Positions 36,162 to 48,339 of a stretch of DNA of 64,000 nt are shown one piece after another. The stretch comes from Syncephalis fuscata (Eukaryota; Zoopagomycota; Zoopagomycetes; Zoopagales; Piptocephalidaceae): contig JAHLTZ010000013.1 in the NCBI GenBank assembly GCA_025786725.1, forward strand, positions 604,899-668,898. Direction: 5' to 3'. Each line of letters begins with the position of its first letter. Position 1 is the stretch's first letter. The translations under genes and the position numbers were made by a program. The notes beneath the pieces were generated by a model, which worked only from the letters and a program-made list of their open reading frames with translations, had not been told where the DNA came from and did not search any database.

Positions 36162-36876
36162 ATGTCAAGTCAAAAACATCTACCAGAGATCACCGACATT
36201 GAGCTGCCACTTTCATCGGCAGAGCTTGAGGTAGAGCTGTTTGCTATTCCTGTTGTTGTAGACTATTAATCATTGAAGTTGCTCTATTAGGTACTACATC
36301 GTCAGTATAACCGAGAAGGCGAAGCAGCAACACCGCAAACAAAATTCAACTATGCATGGGGCCTCGTCAAATCACGTAATAGATCTGAACAAGAACGTGG
36401 TGTTCAAATACTAACAGGTAAGTAATATGAATCTATATAGATGTATACATGAATACTATGGTGGTTATTGTATAGGCTAATTGGCGCTCTTACAACGAAC
36501 TACGCTAATAACTGTAATAGAAATCTGCCGCGAATCACCACAGCGTCAACGCGAATCGCTTTACTACCTTTCACTAGGCTATTGTAAACTGAACAAGTAT
36601 GTAGAGGCACGGCAATGTATTGATCAGCTGTTGGATACCGAGCCGCATAACCAGCAGGCCAAGACACTACGCGCTATTATTGATCGCAAGGTCAATCGAG
36701 GTAAGTGGTCGATAATACCGCTATTAATAAGCTATTCTATATTTTACTAACTATTCAATACTGTATATTATTGTATGATATGATACTGTAGAAGGATTGC
36801 TGGTTTTGCTATGATTGGTGGACTCGTAGCGGGGATCAGTTTACTAGCGACCATGGTTGTGAAACGTCGTAAATAA
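36162..36876 (+). CDS. FIS1: Mitochondrial fission protein FIS1, one apparent frameshift near the C-terminus
   Basis: Exons 36162-36230, 36291-36417, 36521-36700 and 36792-36876; 153 residues, exactly the usual FIS1 length. It shows the TPR-like bundle: TKFNYAWGLVKSRNRSEQER, ESLYYLSLGYCKLNKYVEAR, LLDTEPHNQQAKTLRAIID, then a tail anchor GFAMIGGLVAGISLLATMVV ending in basic residues. FIS1 sits in the outer mitochondrial membrane and recruits the dynamin fission machinery. Exon 3 begins at 36521, not at the earlier TAG near 36479, because only that choice keeps the frame and alignment. Exon 4 lacks one base just after its acceptor (GAAGG at 36791-36795); as written the tail anchor would be lost. 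Confidence 0.92.
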
Positions 36877-37144
36877 TTGCGATACAACGTGAAAACTAGC
36901 ACGTTAACAAATAAAATGATTTGATTTATCAATAATTAACACGTATTTAAATGAATAAATTATACAATTAACACATTTATAGTAAATTATTACAACACTA
37001 GTTACAATTACAAATGAATCAAGATTAATATTATATAGTATCTATTTATCTATTTAGCACTTAAAGCATAGATGATTTTAATACTTTATAGCAGTAAATG
37101 AACAGGTGCTGGCTTAGAACTAGTTGCAGACATGGAATAGGCCA
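36877..37144. other. Short AT-rich intergenic region
   Basis: Convergent 3' ends of FIS1 and ALG6, about 270 bp, AT-rich, nothing recognised. Confidence 0.4.
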
Positions 37145-39136
37145 TTATGCACGTTTTGGTTGGTGTGCCAATTCCTTTTTGTTTAGTGTGAATTGGCGAT
37201 AGTATAGATATACTAAAGTGCCACTGAAACATGCAGTTGAAAATAGAATATTCAGCATGATGTAGATATGTGGTAGACGTGCTGGCACTGGTGCAATATG
37301 ATCTAAAATAAATATAGCACTCATTGCACCATACGTTATCTATTATACAATAATGAGTTGACCATTTAATAACATCTACTTGCTAATCTACTTACCCATA
37401 TACCTTGACGAACAATCTGTGGTGCTGCTTTAATGATAGACTGTCCAAATAGCCAATTCCACAAGGCTAGACCGGTCAATACTTGTAGTGTTAATCCTTC
37501 TCTACGCAATAACGGATACATACTAGATAACATAACTATTAACAGCCATTGCCTTTAATACTATAACTAGCTTACCTGAATACGGCCACATTAGTAAACC
37601 ATGAAACTAGTACTGGTTCATCAACGATTAAAAGCGTAATTGGTAGTAGGGGTAGTAGAATGGTTTTTTCATGTACTTGAAAGCTAAATAGGAAGAAAGC
37701 CAATGCTGAATTGGCCATAGCATAGACAAGATGACGACGACTACCATGGCGGAATACATTGATACAAGCTGGCATAAATGCTAGCAGTGTAGTAAAAGTA
37801 CTAAGTGTTGTTAATGTTGTTAATACCAGTATTAAATGACGTGTAGTAGATAGACTTGTAAATTGTCGCTATCAACTTACCTAAGCATGGCTAATTGCTC
37901 TTTGCTATACCAGTCACGTAGTTTAACCACAATGCTAATAGCACACCAAACATTTGCTACTTTGTCTTCATAAAGACCACGAGCCACTGGAAATAGACGA
38001 ACAAATACTTGACGTAAAGTATCAATTGAGCCAGCAAATGGCAATAGATTAAGAGCAAATGTTACGGCCACTGTTAGTCCCAACTGTATAAACAGTGAAA
38101 AACTATACTCATATTAGATAACAGTATTCATTACCAATCAACAATCACTTACCCTCGAGGCTGACGGAAACACTTGCCCAATAAGAAGAAGAATATAGCT
38201 GGTGAATAGTACAGGGCCATTTGTTTAAACATAAGCGACAAACAGAAGTACACCGATCCTAATAAATATCGACCACGAGAGTAATAGACAACTGCTAATA
38301 GCGATAACCCCAACATGACCGAGTTGTATCTACACGTCTATTAGCGCTATTGACTACTATAAACAGCAATAGCTTACTGAAAATGGCCATGATCTACAAG
38401 GATTAAAGACGGCTGCAATAACAATATGAATAATGTTGTATACTAGAGTAATAAATACCAATTTACCGCTTATTAGTCTAGTTTGTAAAATATGTCTATG
38501 TATAACTTGCCTGTACCGATCGAGATGCATCACGTAACCAAGTACGTATAAATAGCACAATGGCCGGTATGTAAATGGCATAGTCAAGTACAATTACAGT
38601 AGTCCGCATAAAGACTCGTGATTCTGGCGTTTCAATGCCACGCGATTTATCAAGAACAAACCAGGTAGGATTTATCAGTGACCCGCTAATAGTGCCATTA
38701 AGTATTATCAATTTATTATCACGTAAACAACTTACACAAAGCCACAAAGCCAACTAACATAAGCTGTCAGTGGTGGATAGTCAAGACCCCAGTAAGAAAG
38801 GTCGTAAAAGTACCACTGGCTAGGCGGTAAATGAAGTGTAATTTCCATCCAGTGTCGCTGTGCCTCATAGTCACCAAATACCGGTGGTATAGCTTCTCCT
38901 ATACATCGCCATATCCGTATCCGTATCCATAAGCTATAAGTTAATTATCCTAGATATAACTAACCTGAATACGGGCCCAAAGACACGACCCAACGCACTA
39001 ACAAAGCAATAAGCAGAATAGTTGGCAGTACGGTAGACTCGCCCGCTTTATCGGTTAGAAATTGAATCCAGCATCCTGCTCTATTGCTAGTCAGTACATT
39101 GTCTGACGTTTGGCGACCTGCTCCTTTACGCGCCAT
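37145..39136 (-). CDS. ALG6: Dolichyl-P-Glc:Man9GlcNAc2-PP-dolichol glucosyltransferase ALG6
   Basis: Nine exons: 39136-38965, 38898-38736, 38685-38511, 38442-38378, 38329-38153, 38102-37881, 37800-37576, 37522-37396, 37339-37145; 506 residues, frame intact. Diagnostic motifs: [80 protein letters not shown] and [19 protein letters not shown]. The acidic loop residue in [10 protein letters not shown] is the catalytic Asp of this GT-C family. ALG6 adds the first glucose to the lipid-linked N-glycan precursor in the ER lumen; about eleven membrane helices are visible. Intron 3 has a GC-AG boundary (GCAAGT donor at 38510). For exons 4, 6 and 7 the acceptor further from or nearer to the donor was chosen to keep frame and homology. 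Confidence 0.95.
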
Positions 39137-39565
39137 ATTATGATAGCGTTAAGATGATTAAAGTCAACAATGGTAGTAAATCAGCTCAACGAAATAGACG
39201 CGAAAGAGAGAGAAAGAGAATATAGGCGTATAAAACCAATTCAATAGTTGAGTTACAAAAGAACGAGGTGAATACCACATCTATCCACTAATATGACCGC
39301 CACATATCATCAATCCAATTAGGCAAGTAAAGCAAGGGCGCCGTTTTTATTTATTAAGGGAAAACTGTCTCATCAGCCATTGAACTCTACTGTGAATATA
39401 ACAATGGCCATCCATCGATCTAGCAACTAGTAATATAATAGCCTATTCTTGTATTATCATTATTCTTCTAGAGGTTGATGTTGGACGCTATTCTTTTAAA
39501 TAGACAGCTAATTAAATTAATATATGACAAAAAGCATATGCTAGGCATCTATCGTAAGTATATGG

Positions 39566-40345
39566 CTATTCTTCTTCTGATCCCGACAAAGATGCATCGT
39601 CCTGGCGTTGTTGTGCGGCTACTGCATCGGCTAGATTGGCCGCTTTGTCATTATCACTGCCCCCTTGAAGTCGTTGGCCTATTTGAGTGTTGGTTAATTG
39701 TGTTGATATACACGTATATACTCACGAATCAATTCGATAATAGAAGCTTGTGTTCGTCGTTCTAATTTACTTAGCTTTTTCTCTACATCTCGCTTCAAGT
39801 CCCAATTGGCTTTCTTTGGTGCTAAATGAAATAGATCCTATAATAATAAACATACATCGGTTAAATGTCATTATTTATCGTGTGTATGTATTTACGCAAC
39901 CCACCATATCTTCTTTATTACGCTCAGCCTCCTCGGCAATGGTCTTATCAGTAATGCCTGCCATGGCCTTTTCTACTGTTGCATCAAGATCGGATGGGCC
40001 GCGTTTTCGTGGTTTTAGCGCCTCACTTTCTTCTGTATCCATGAATTTACTATTATTATCATCGACTGGATTGCGTAGTGTTTGACCTGATTCCATTATT
40101 ACGTCGGAATCGGCACTATCTGCACCAGTAGCAGTGCAATAGTGGCAATATCCTCATTTAACGGCGTATAGTTACGGAAGCGCAGCGATGGTCTAGTAAA
40201 ACATAAATAAACAATAGAATACACGATGAATCAAAAGATTATAAGCATCTTACTTTGCAGTAGGACGTTCGCCTGCGTCAACCGCCTCCTTTGCAGCGCG
40301 TAATGCTTGCAATCGCTCTTTGCGTTTCTTTGCTGCGTCTTCCAT
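39566..40345 (-). CDS. Spliceosome-associated CCDC12/Cwf18 protein, one apparent frameshift
   Basis: Four exons: 40345-40254, 40192-39905, 39837-39726, 39678-39566; 201 residues. It begins with a basic coiled coil (KKRKERLQALRAAKE), then SLRFRNYTPLNEDI, matching LRLRNYVPEDEDL of CCDC12. After an acidic linker comes DLFHLAPKKANWDLKRDVEK and LSKLERRTQASIIELIR. The family is a small component of the catalytic spliceosome (Prp19-associated). Exon 2 is one base short somewhere in 40118-40150: its first part is in the conserved frame, its second part in the next. The donor of exon 2 is GTGGGT and that of exon 3 GTGAGT. Confidence 0.88.
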
Positions 40346-41379
40346 TACGTCTAGTCAACTAATAAGCTATTTTCTTTGTCGTGTCTTTTAGAAAAGAGGA
40401 TAAATAATACTAAAAGAAAGAGTAGACAAAAGCGGAATCGACACTTTTTGAAAATAAACACTAAATTACAGATGAAATAGGATTTTATTACTATAAACTT
40501 GGTATTCAGTACGCATATATCCTGTACGCGTATATTCAGTATACATATACGTTCCGTCTGCATATACATTTTTACTGTACCTCTAAGTTAATGTATATTA
40601 TTATATAGTATACTAGACATATTCTATTCGTTATTTGGCCATGTTTTATTTAAAACTGTCGTTTGTTTGTTGCTAGCCTTATTATTTATAACTTTGACTC
40701 ATTGAGCTATAATAATCCAAAATTTTTATAACCATTAAAGCTAAAAGCAAGCAAACAACAGTTTTAGATAAAACAGACTAAAGGAATATAAAATAATATA
40801 AAATATAATAAACACACTGAAAAGAATATGATAAATAATGTTGAAATTATAGTGCATATAACGTAATTAGTGGAATAAACAAAGTGTATCGCTGCATATA
40901 ATAAATAAAATGTGTCTAGTATATCATATAGTGTGATATATAGTAGTATGGAATAAAATGGAGATAATATAAGTAAATAGTGGATATATGCATACTGATA
41001 ATGAATCTACAATGATGAGTATTTTGGACCCTGACGTTATTCACCACTCATCATCATGTTCAGTAGATTGGATGTTATTAGATGTAGTCATTTGATCACT
41101 AAATCACAATAAATTGTTAATAAATTGCTAATAAATTGCTAATAAAAATGCTTTATTATAAATAGCATGATAGTTTTTAACAAAATCCACTTGAATCATC
41201 TGCTACTTAAGCAATACTAAACTATGGTGGTTCAGTTTTAACTTGGCCTAAATCAATTTGAGTTAGCATGATATACTTGGCACAGACGATGGAAGATAGT
41301 CTTTATCTCTTTCCAACTTATTTACTTTGTCTATACTTGTAGTACTTTTATCTTTATTTCCATCTTTAGGCCACTCATC
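40346..41379. other. Intergenic region with a dispersed-repeat remnant
   Basis: About 1 kb between the divergent CCDC12 and NKAPD1-like genes. Its centre (40670-41110) is a copy of the dispersed inverted-repeat family, listed separately; no gene is seen. Confidence 0.5.
40670..41110. repeat. Half copy of dispersed inverted-repeat family
   Basis: The stretch 40850-41100 (gtgtctagtatatcat, then ggataatgaatctacaatgatgagtatttt, then the cactcatcatcatgttca block and tagtcatttgat) is the right half of the element seen at 45470-45880 and 58740-59165. The left terminal repeat is absent or eroded. Confidence 0.7.
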
Positions 41380-42702
41380 ATGGCAAATAAAAAGCCTCGC
41401 TCTGTAATAGATGGACTGGCACAGTTTCTGGCTTCTACATCAAACTTGCCAGCCCAATCAGTTGCCAATCCCGATGAAACGACGTTAGATTTGGAGCGCG
41501 AGGCTGCCGAACTGATGTTGAAAGAAGCCGCCGAATTTCGGCATCGCTATAACTCTGTGGGTGTTGAGGCCTACTTACATCCTAACCGGTAACTTTATAC
41601 GACACTTTATTAAATACTAAACCAACAGCTGGTATTTTCTTTGTATATAGCAAACCTAAAGCGGACAAACGATTTTTGGTCAATGTTATGCGCCAGGTTG
41701 ATTCGCACAACAAAGTAGTACTACGCCAGGAAGCGCTTGAGGCAAGTAGGCGTCGATCAAAGCAGCACGGTAGAATGCGTGCTTTTAGGTATGTCATTAA
41801 GTATTGCTGCTACAAAAAATACATATCATACTTATTCCAAGAACATATTGATAGCGATGAATCTACACAAAAAGAAACGTCAACAATTACCGACTTGGAT
41901 TATAAAGATCGTGTAAATCATAGAACTAGCTCTAAAGACACCGGTATAAATAGTCGACGTGATTTATCCGCTAAAAGAAATAGCCGGTAATTGTGTAGTA
42001 ATTATTAATTAAATTATATTTATTCATTCGAATAATCATGTTAGAAACCGTCGACGTTCAATATCACCCTCTACTACCTACGCTGAATCTGATAATGACG
42101 TACAACAGCGATCCAGTTCAACTAAACCTCGTGGACGTGGACAGACTGATGAATCACGTATGGATCGTTATTTTAGTAAAGACTACGATCCACGTCTTGA
42201 CATTGCAGATAGTATTTCTGCAAATGGTTTAATACCCGATTTTGGTGATTCGCTTGAATATGCATCCAATGTCACAAGTACGGTTGGTCGTACTGGTAAA
42301 GAGGCTATATCTTCAGATGAAGATAGTTTACGCTCTTATAAACGATCCAAAAAAGATAAGAAGCGTAAACGAAAGAAAGAGCGAAAAGAAAAGCGTAAAC
42401 ATAAACATCGAAAAAGATATGATACTGACGACGACGATACGGAAGATAGTGAAGATTATAAAAACGGCGATAGCAATGACAACAATAGTAATAAAGATGG
42501 CGATGAGCAGAAGAAAAAACGAAAGCGCCATCGTCGCCATCGTCGAACATCATCCACGGACTATTCGTCTTCATCTGATTCATTTTCAAAACCTAGTCAA
42601 AAGCCGGCTAAAACAGTAAATGCACCAGTACGTGAATGGGATCAAGCAAAACTGGCTGGGTCCTGGGATCCATCTACTTATTTTATACAGCATCCACAAT
42701 AA
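41380..42702 (+). CDS. NKAPD1-like (C11orf57-type) nuclear protein
   Basis: Exons 41380-41588, 41651-41788, 41855-41986 and 42045-42702 give 378 residues. The segment FLVNVMRQVDSHNKVVLRQE resembles the FLRNVIRHTDAHNKIQEE signature of animal NKAPD1. The C-terminal half is a long highly charged region (Lys/Arg/Glu/His blocks such as KKDKKRKRKKERKEKRKHK, then Asp/Asn, then KKKRKRHRRHRR), typical of RNA-processing proteins. It closes with a conserved-looking REWDQAKLAGSWDPSTYF. Function in any species is poorly known; nuclear, RNA-linked by inference. The start has no alternative ATG upstream in frame. Confidence 0.6.
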
Positions 42703-44930
42703 ATAATAGGTATATTTGCGCTTTGTAATTATAGCTTAAGTTTAATAAAAACAATAAAATAACAGCAATAGCAATGTTAATGATAGTGATACTCGTCATC
42801 ATAAATTTATTATTTAGTAAACATGTATCTTCAAATGTAAATACTGTATCTTTTGTTCTATCCGTACAACTCAGTAAGCAAAAACAAATAAGATGCGTCT
42901 ATTTTATTAATAAAAAAACTAGAAACAAGCAGACAACGGTTTTAAATAGCGCATAGCCAATATATAATAAATAGTATTATATAATGAATATATGGATGGC
43001 AAAACATAAATAACGGTAATAAAGCTATTAAACATTATACTGTGTGCTGCAACTTTCTATCGCATCTAACATGATTGTTAGAACTAAACAACTGTATATT
43101 TTGCTGTTTATAGCAGATCGATCGTTTATTTGATATCATATCATGTCAAAGTACACGTTAGCACACACAAAACAGTAAAAAGACAAAAACATGGTTGTAA
43201 ATAGGCGGGCAGTATATAGGATAGTATAATAACGGCACATAGTATGTTTATACAATAATATACAGTGGTATATGCAATAACACTATGGAGCGGACATACC
43301 ATAGCATATTGGGTAGCCAAAAGTCTATACATGCAAATGCAGTTGGCCACACAGTATTCAGTAGACTGGAATGACGGATGACAAGTTGTATCGCAATGGA
43401 TAGCACATTGAATGAAAAGGTACCACAATTGTATAAACAGCAACATATATCGGATATGTTTGCTATAATATGTATTCTACAGCGCACATGCAAAACAATA
43501 AGCAGCCATACAATACACAGTAGGCAATGGTGCATCTGTATGGTACAAGTATGTATGCACGCGCATAACAAAGCACTACTGCAAACATAGATTATTTGGA
43601 AACAAAGTATAGCAACATGAATGCAAACAGCAACACTAACACGACATATGCAAATATTTACGCAAGAATACTAGATGATTAAACGGTAAGTAGTTTGAAG
43701 TAAAAATAAGCAAATATTTATTATATAGCAGTACCAGTTGTCTTATCATAGTAAACAGCTGATTATAAGAGCGTACATGGCTATTTGTGTTATACTGTCT
43801 TTATCCGCACAATAATACATAGTTCAATAAAACATAACAATGCTTACCTGTAACTTCAAAGAAGCGGTAAATGCTTCAGATGTAGACTGATAGAGCATAG
43901 TCAGAGGCTGTCAAATAGCGACCTGTCATAAACATTGACACCAGTTACAGTACTGGCTCAGGACAACTAATGCGATAATTAGAATGTAAATAAAGCACTG
44001 CACAAGCACCACTGACTACATACTAAGCAGGATGCTATGGAAGACGCTGTTAATCAAACGACAGCATATACACCAATGTTTGTTCACAGAATACAGAGCC
44101 TGTAGCCGTTGGTGACAATGATCAAATAGCAACATTTGCTCAAATATACTACAGTCTACACAGTTAGCGTGTTAGGTCTTACATTAGTTGTTGCATTTGA
44201 AAACACTGATGTTTAAAAAGAAGTAGTGTTGAGCGAGAATGTTCAGGTAGAGAAGTAACAGCGCATATAGTCACCACAGTCATCGTACCGACAGCTGTGT
44301 ACATACAGCAATAGCAACAGTAGCAACTCGCGCTGTTGTACTGGCGCCGAAGACTTACTTAGCAACTATACTAGCAGTTCGATATACTAATATTGGTGGT
44401 GTATGCATACAGCAGCTGTACCTGAAGACTATGCTACCTATATGCTGCCAGAATCACTATATACACTGTTTTGCTATAGATTGCCGCCGCAGATCGTACT
44501 GACAGCAGCCTGTACCGTCTCGACAGTAGTAGATTGCACTGCCGCTGTTGAAATAGTAAAGCTGTTGCCAGCTGACCTGTAGTGGCAATCTATAGCAAAA
44601 TATAGCGTATATTCAACATAGCATAGAAACAAGACAGAAATGCGCTTATCGTGTCAAATAGGCTGCCAATACCAATGATTGGAGTAAATAAGATCATTTG
44701 CAAAAAGGTAAGCTTAAAAAAAGCAATGCAAGCGATTAATGTAAAAGTGTTTGCAGTTGTCTGGTAGTCAGTAGTTACTGACACCAGCTAAGTAGCATGT
44801 ATGGAGCGTATAAGTATATGCAATGGGTAATGCTGTCAAGTGTGAAGAAAAAGAAAGAAAAGCGTGTGGCGTAGATTGTATGCTATGCAATCAGTAAACC
44901 GCTTTTGTAAGACACAGTGGTGAAATAATT
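42703..44930. other. Gene-free AT-rich region, start of the repeat block
   Basis: No recognisable protein or RNA gene. Around 42915-43000 and 44590-44900 are weak matches to the dispersed repeat family (compare 40740 and 4985). 44270-44580 is rich in CAG/CTG/ACAGC trinucleotides. Probably old transposon debris. Confidence 0.4.
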
Positions 44931-44939
44931 GAGTAAGCA

Positions 44940-45885
44940 TTTATTGTGACTGGTAGTCAAATGGCTAACATTTAATAACATCCAGTCTACTGAACATGAT
45001 GATGGGTGGTGAGTGACATTAGTTATCAAATACTTATCAGCATCGATTCGTTATCCAGTACACATATACCCTCCATTCACCTATATCATTACCATTATAT
45101 GGCATATTGAATACATTCTATTTGTTATGAGTTTTAAATAAATAAATATATAGTCTATTAAGCAAACTGAGCAAAATTAGTCAACTTTGTTAATAATAGA
45201 GCTAAAACAAAAAGAACAGCCGCAATAAATAGCCAGTAGTCATTAGACAATAAAACGGCATATAATATAAAGAATATGCAATACGCAGTAACGATTAGCA
45301 ATGTTAATGTTATTGAGCATATATGCATGAGCAGATGATCGACATTAGTCGACATTTATTAATAATAAAGCTAGAACAAAAGTATAAACAGATTTGGATA
45401 GAGGAAGGCTAAGCGATTATAAAATGATATATAGAATAATAAATGTACGGTGAAAAAGCATATAAAATAAAGTTAAAGCTATAGTGCATATAGCGCAATG
45501 AGTAGACTGAATGGAGTTTGTTGGTGTATATAAACAATAAAGTGTGTCTAGTCTATCGTAGAATGGGATACAATGGTGTGGGATAGTACAGGAATGATAT
45601 AGGTAAATAAAATATATATATTTACTAAATATATGCATACTGGATAACGAATCTATGCTGATGAGTATTTTGATGACTGATGTCACTCACCACTCATCAT
45701 CATGTTCAATAGATTGGGCGTTATTAAAAATAGTCATTTGTCCCCAAAAAAGCAATAAGTGTGATGATGTGACGATTAAATCAAACTCACCACTTGTCCC
45801 CATGTTCAATAGATTGAATGTGCAGTTCAATTGCGCGAATGTTATCAATATAGTCATTTGACCCCCAAATCATAATATAATCTAA
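44940..45885. repeat. Dispersed inverted-repeat (MITE-like) element in copy A
   Basis: The right terminal repeat (45650-45885) reads, on the minus strand, GGGGGTCAAATGACTA followed by ATTCGCGCAATTGAACTGCAC, and the left end (44955 onward) carries the corresponding GTCAAATGGCTAACATTTAATAAC with GGTGGTGAGTGACATTAGTTATCAAAT. The terminal repeats are imperfect; the interior is AT-rich without a transposase frame, as for a non-autonomous element. Confidence 0.65.
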
Positions 45886-46223
45886 TGATTTGATAATTTA
45901 ATAAAATGATTATTCAATAAAATAAACGTTTAGTTTGACTGGGCGAGTGCTGTCAAACAAGTCAATTGGTACCAATCATAATAATTGTTTATTCATATTA
46001 CATCAGCACTTGCACCCACACTATAAAAACAGACTGCCGATCGCATAGCACACGATTTGCGTCACACGTTCCTCTTTCTCATCCACCACACTTGACAGCA
46101 TTTATCCACTAGCCACCTTTCCACTTGCACTTGTTTCCATAAGTCCGGTATATGCTTTGCATGCTATATGTCATTGTTAGTCTATTAGTATAAGCATGCC
46201 TAGTCTCGGTACTACATACCGCC

Positions 46224-46247
46224 CTGCTGTATGGCGCCATACAGCAG
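46224..46247. repeat. Perfect 24-bp palindrome in copy A
   Basis: A perfect self-complementary sequence, half-site CTGCTGTATGGC, also present in copy B at 59505-59528. Unusual GC content for this AT-rich neighbourhood. Confidence 0.95.
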
Positions 46248-46289
46248 TGCTAGCGGTATCGTTTTACCTTGTGGGCAGCTGCTAGTATG

Positions 46290-46745
46290 CTAACTATGGC
46301 AATATATGCTACCAAACATATACCGTTATCTTTCTCTTTCTCATCCTCTTTCTCATCCTCTTTCTCTTCATCCTTTTTTCACTAACCTTCCATTACTTAC
46401 CGTACTAGCAACAGTGTATGCTGGATATATGCTACCAAACATACACTGTTATCATTCTCTTTCTTTTCCCACCTTCTTTCCCATCCTTTTCACTAAACCT
46501 TCTATTACTTATCGTACTAGCAACAGTGTATGATGGATATATGCTACCAAGCATACACTGTTCTCATCCTCTTTCACTTTACTCCTTCTTCCCTATCCTT
46601 TTCACCAACCTTCCATTACTTACCGTACTAGCAACAGTGTATGCTGGATATATGCTACCAAGCATATACTGTTCCTTTCTCATCCTCTCCTCATCTTTTC
46701 CTCTATACCTTCCATTGCTCATCGTGCTAGCAATAGTGTGTTTAG
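46290..46745 (+). repeat. About four 110-bp tandem units with hairpin, copy A
   Basis: Each unit has CCTTCCATTACTTACCGTAC, then a hairpin (AACAGTGTATGC ... GCATACACTGTT arms around about 16 nt), then a CT-rich stretch. The counterpart array is at 59580-60005. The last unit is diverged (TAGCAATAGTGTGTTTAGC). Confidence 0.85.
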
Positions 46746-47012
46746 CTATGGTAGTAGCATATGGTGGCACTCTGTACTGGCCATACAGCAGTGCCATTAT
46801 ATGCACTACCTGTAAACACCTGCTAGCACGATGTTGCATTGGCAGCACATCTCTTTCCCTTTTCCCTTTTTCCTTTTAACAAACCACTTACCGGTCCTTC
46901 TTTATGGTGCACTGATTGTGCAATGGTAAGTAACTAGCTTAAATCAGTCACTAACTCTTCATATAATACTTTAGATTTACAAGCCATCAAGTATCAAGTT
47001 CAAGAACAATGG

Positions 47013-48336
47013 CGATTAGTGTGTTAGCGGCCGGCTACCAAACAATATAACAATTAATGTTATATTGATGACTTTAGATTTAGTTCACTAACTTACTAAC
47101 CTGTATTGATAATTACAGCTTTATATCATAAATAAAAAGCACCAAATTGTTTTAGTGTGCTAGCGGCCGGCTACACAACATTGTAACATACTAACTTTAT
47201 ATGTATTATTTTAGATTTTAGATGCCGGATACTAACACTAACATTTATTGCTTATTATAGATTTTAGATAGCCGGACACCAACACTAGTACCAGCACTGG
47301 CATCAGCAGCAGCACCAGCACCAACATCAACACCAGCACCAGCACCAACACCGACATCAGCACCAGCATCAGCATCGGCATCAACACCAACACCAACACC
47401 AGCATCAGCACCAGCACCAACACCAGCACCAGTACCAGTACCAACACCAGTACCAGCACCAGTACCAGCACCAACACCGGCATCAGCACCAACATCAACA
47501 CCAGCACCAGCACCAGCACCAACACCGACATCAGCACCAGCACCAACACCAACACCGGCATCAACACCAGCATCAGCACCAGCACCAACACCAGCACCAG
47601 CACCAGTACCAACACCGACATCAGCACCAGCACCAGCATCGGCATCAACACCAACACCAACACCAGCATCAGCACCAGCACCAACACCAGCACCAGCACC
47701 AGTACCAACACCAGTACCAGCACCAGTACCAGCACCAACACCGGCATCAGCACCAGCACCAACACCAACACCAGCACCAGTACCAACACCGACATCAGCA
47801 CCAGCACCAGCATCGGCATCAACACCAACACCAACACCAGCATCAGCACCAGCACCAACACCAGCACCAGCACCAATACCAACACCAGTACCAGCACCAG
47901 TACCAGCACCGGCATCAGCACCAACACCAGCATCAGCACCAACATCAGCACCAACACCGGCATCAGCACCAGCACCAGCACCAGCATCAGCACCAGCATC
48001 AGCACCAGCACCAACATCGACACCAGCACCAGTACCAACACCGACATCAGCACCAGCACCAGTACCAATATCAACATCGGCACCGGCACCGGCACCAACA
48101 TTAGTAACAACATCAACATTGGCATCAACACTAACACTAACATTGTATTTATTATTTTAGATCCGTAGGTAGCCGGCCATGGACACCTAGCGTATGTATT
48201 ATTATTATACATAGCCGGCCGCTAGCACACTAAAACCAAATATGCAATATTAATTCAAGACAATTGTCTACTAACGTATTAACATTGTATTTATTATTTT
48301 AGAATTGTAGGTAGCCGGCCGCTAACACACTAATCG
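47013..48336. repeat. Nested inverted repeats enclosing a hexanucleotide array, copy A
   Basis: The outer arms 47013-47038 and 48311-48336 are a perfect 26-bp inverted repeat; the inner arms 47150-47173 and 48212-48235 are a perfect 24-bp inverted repeat. Both pairs share the core TAGCGGCCGGCTA but differ in flanks, so arms pair within their own set. Between them lies a (CCAGCA/CCAACA/CCAGTA)n array at about 47275-48130. Copy B has the same arrangement (outer arms 60276-60301 and 61936-61961). Confidence 0.9.
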
Positions 48337-48339
48337 CGA

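Noticed and set aside
38083-38152. A frameshift in ALG6 between exons 5 and 6
   Set aside because: The upstream acceptor at 38103 (GAGTATAG) gives an in-frame, homologous join.
47238-48212. Long open frames (324 aa; also 355 and 444 aa at 60503-61837) over the CCAGCA-type array
   Set aside because: A 6-bp period keeps several frames open on both strands at once; the products are pure dipeptide-like repeats, and the frames differ between the two duplicates.
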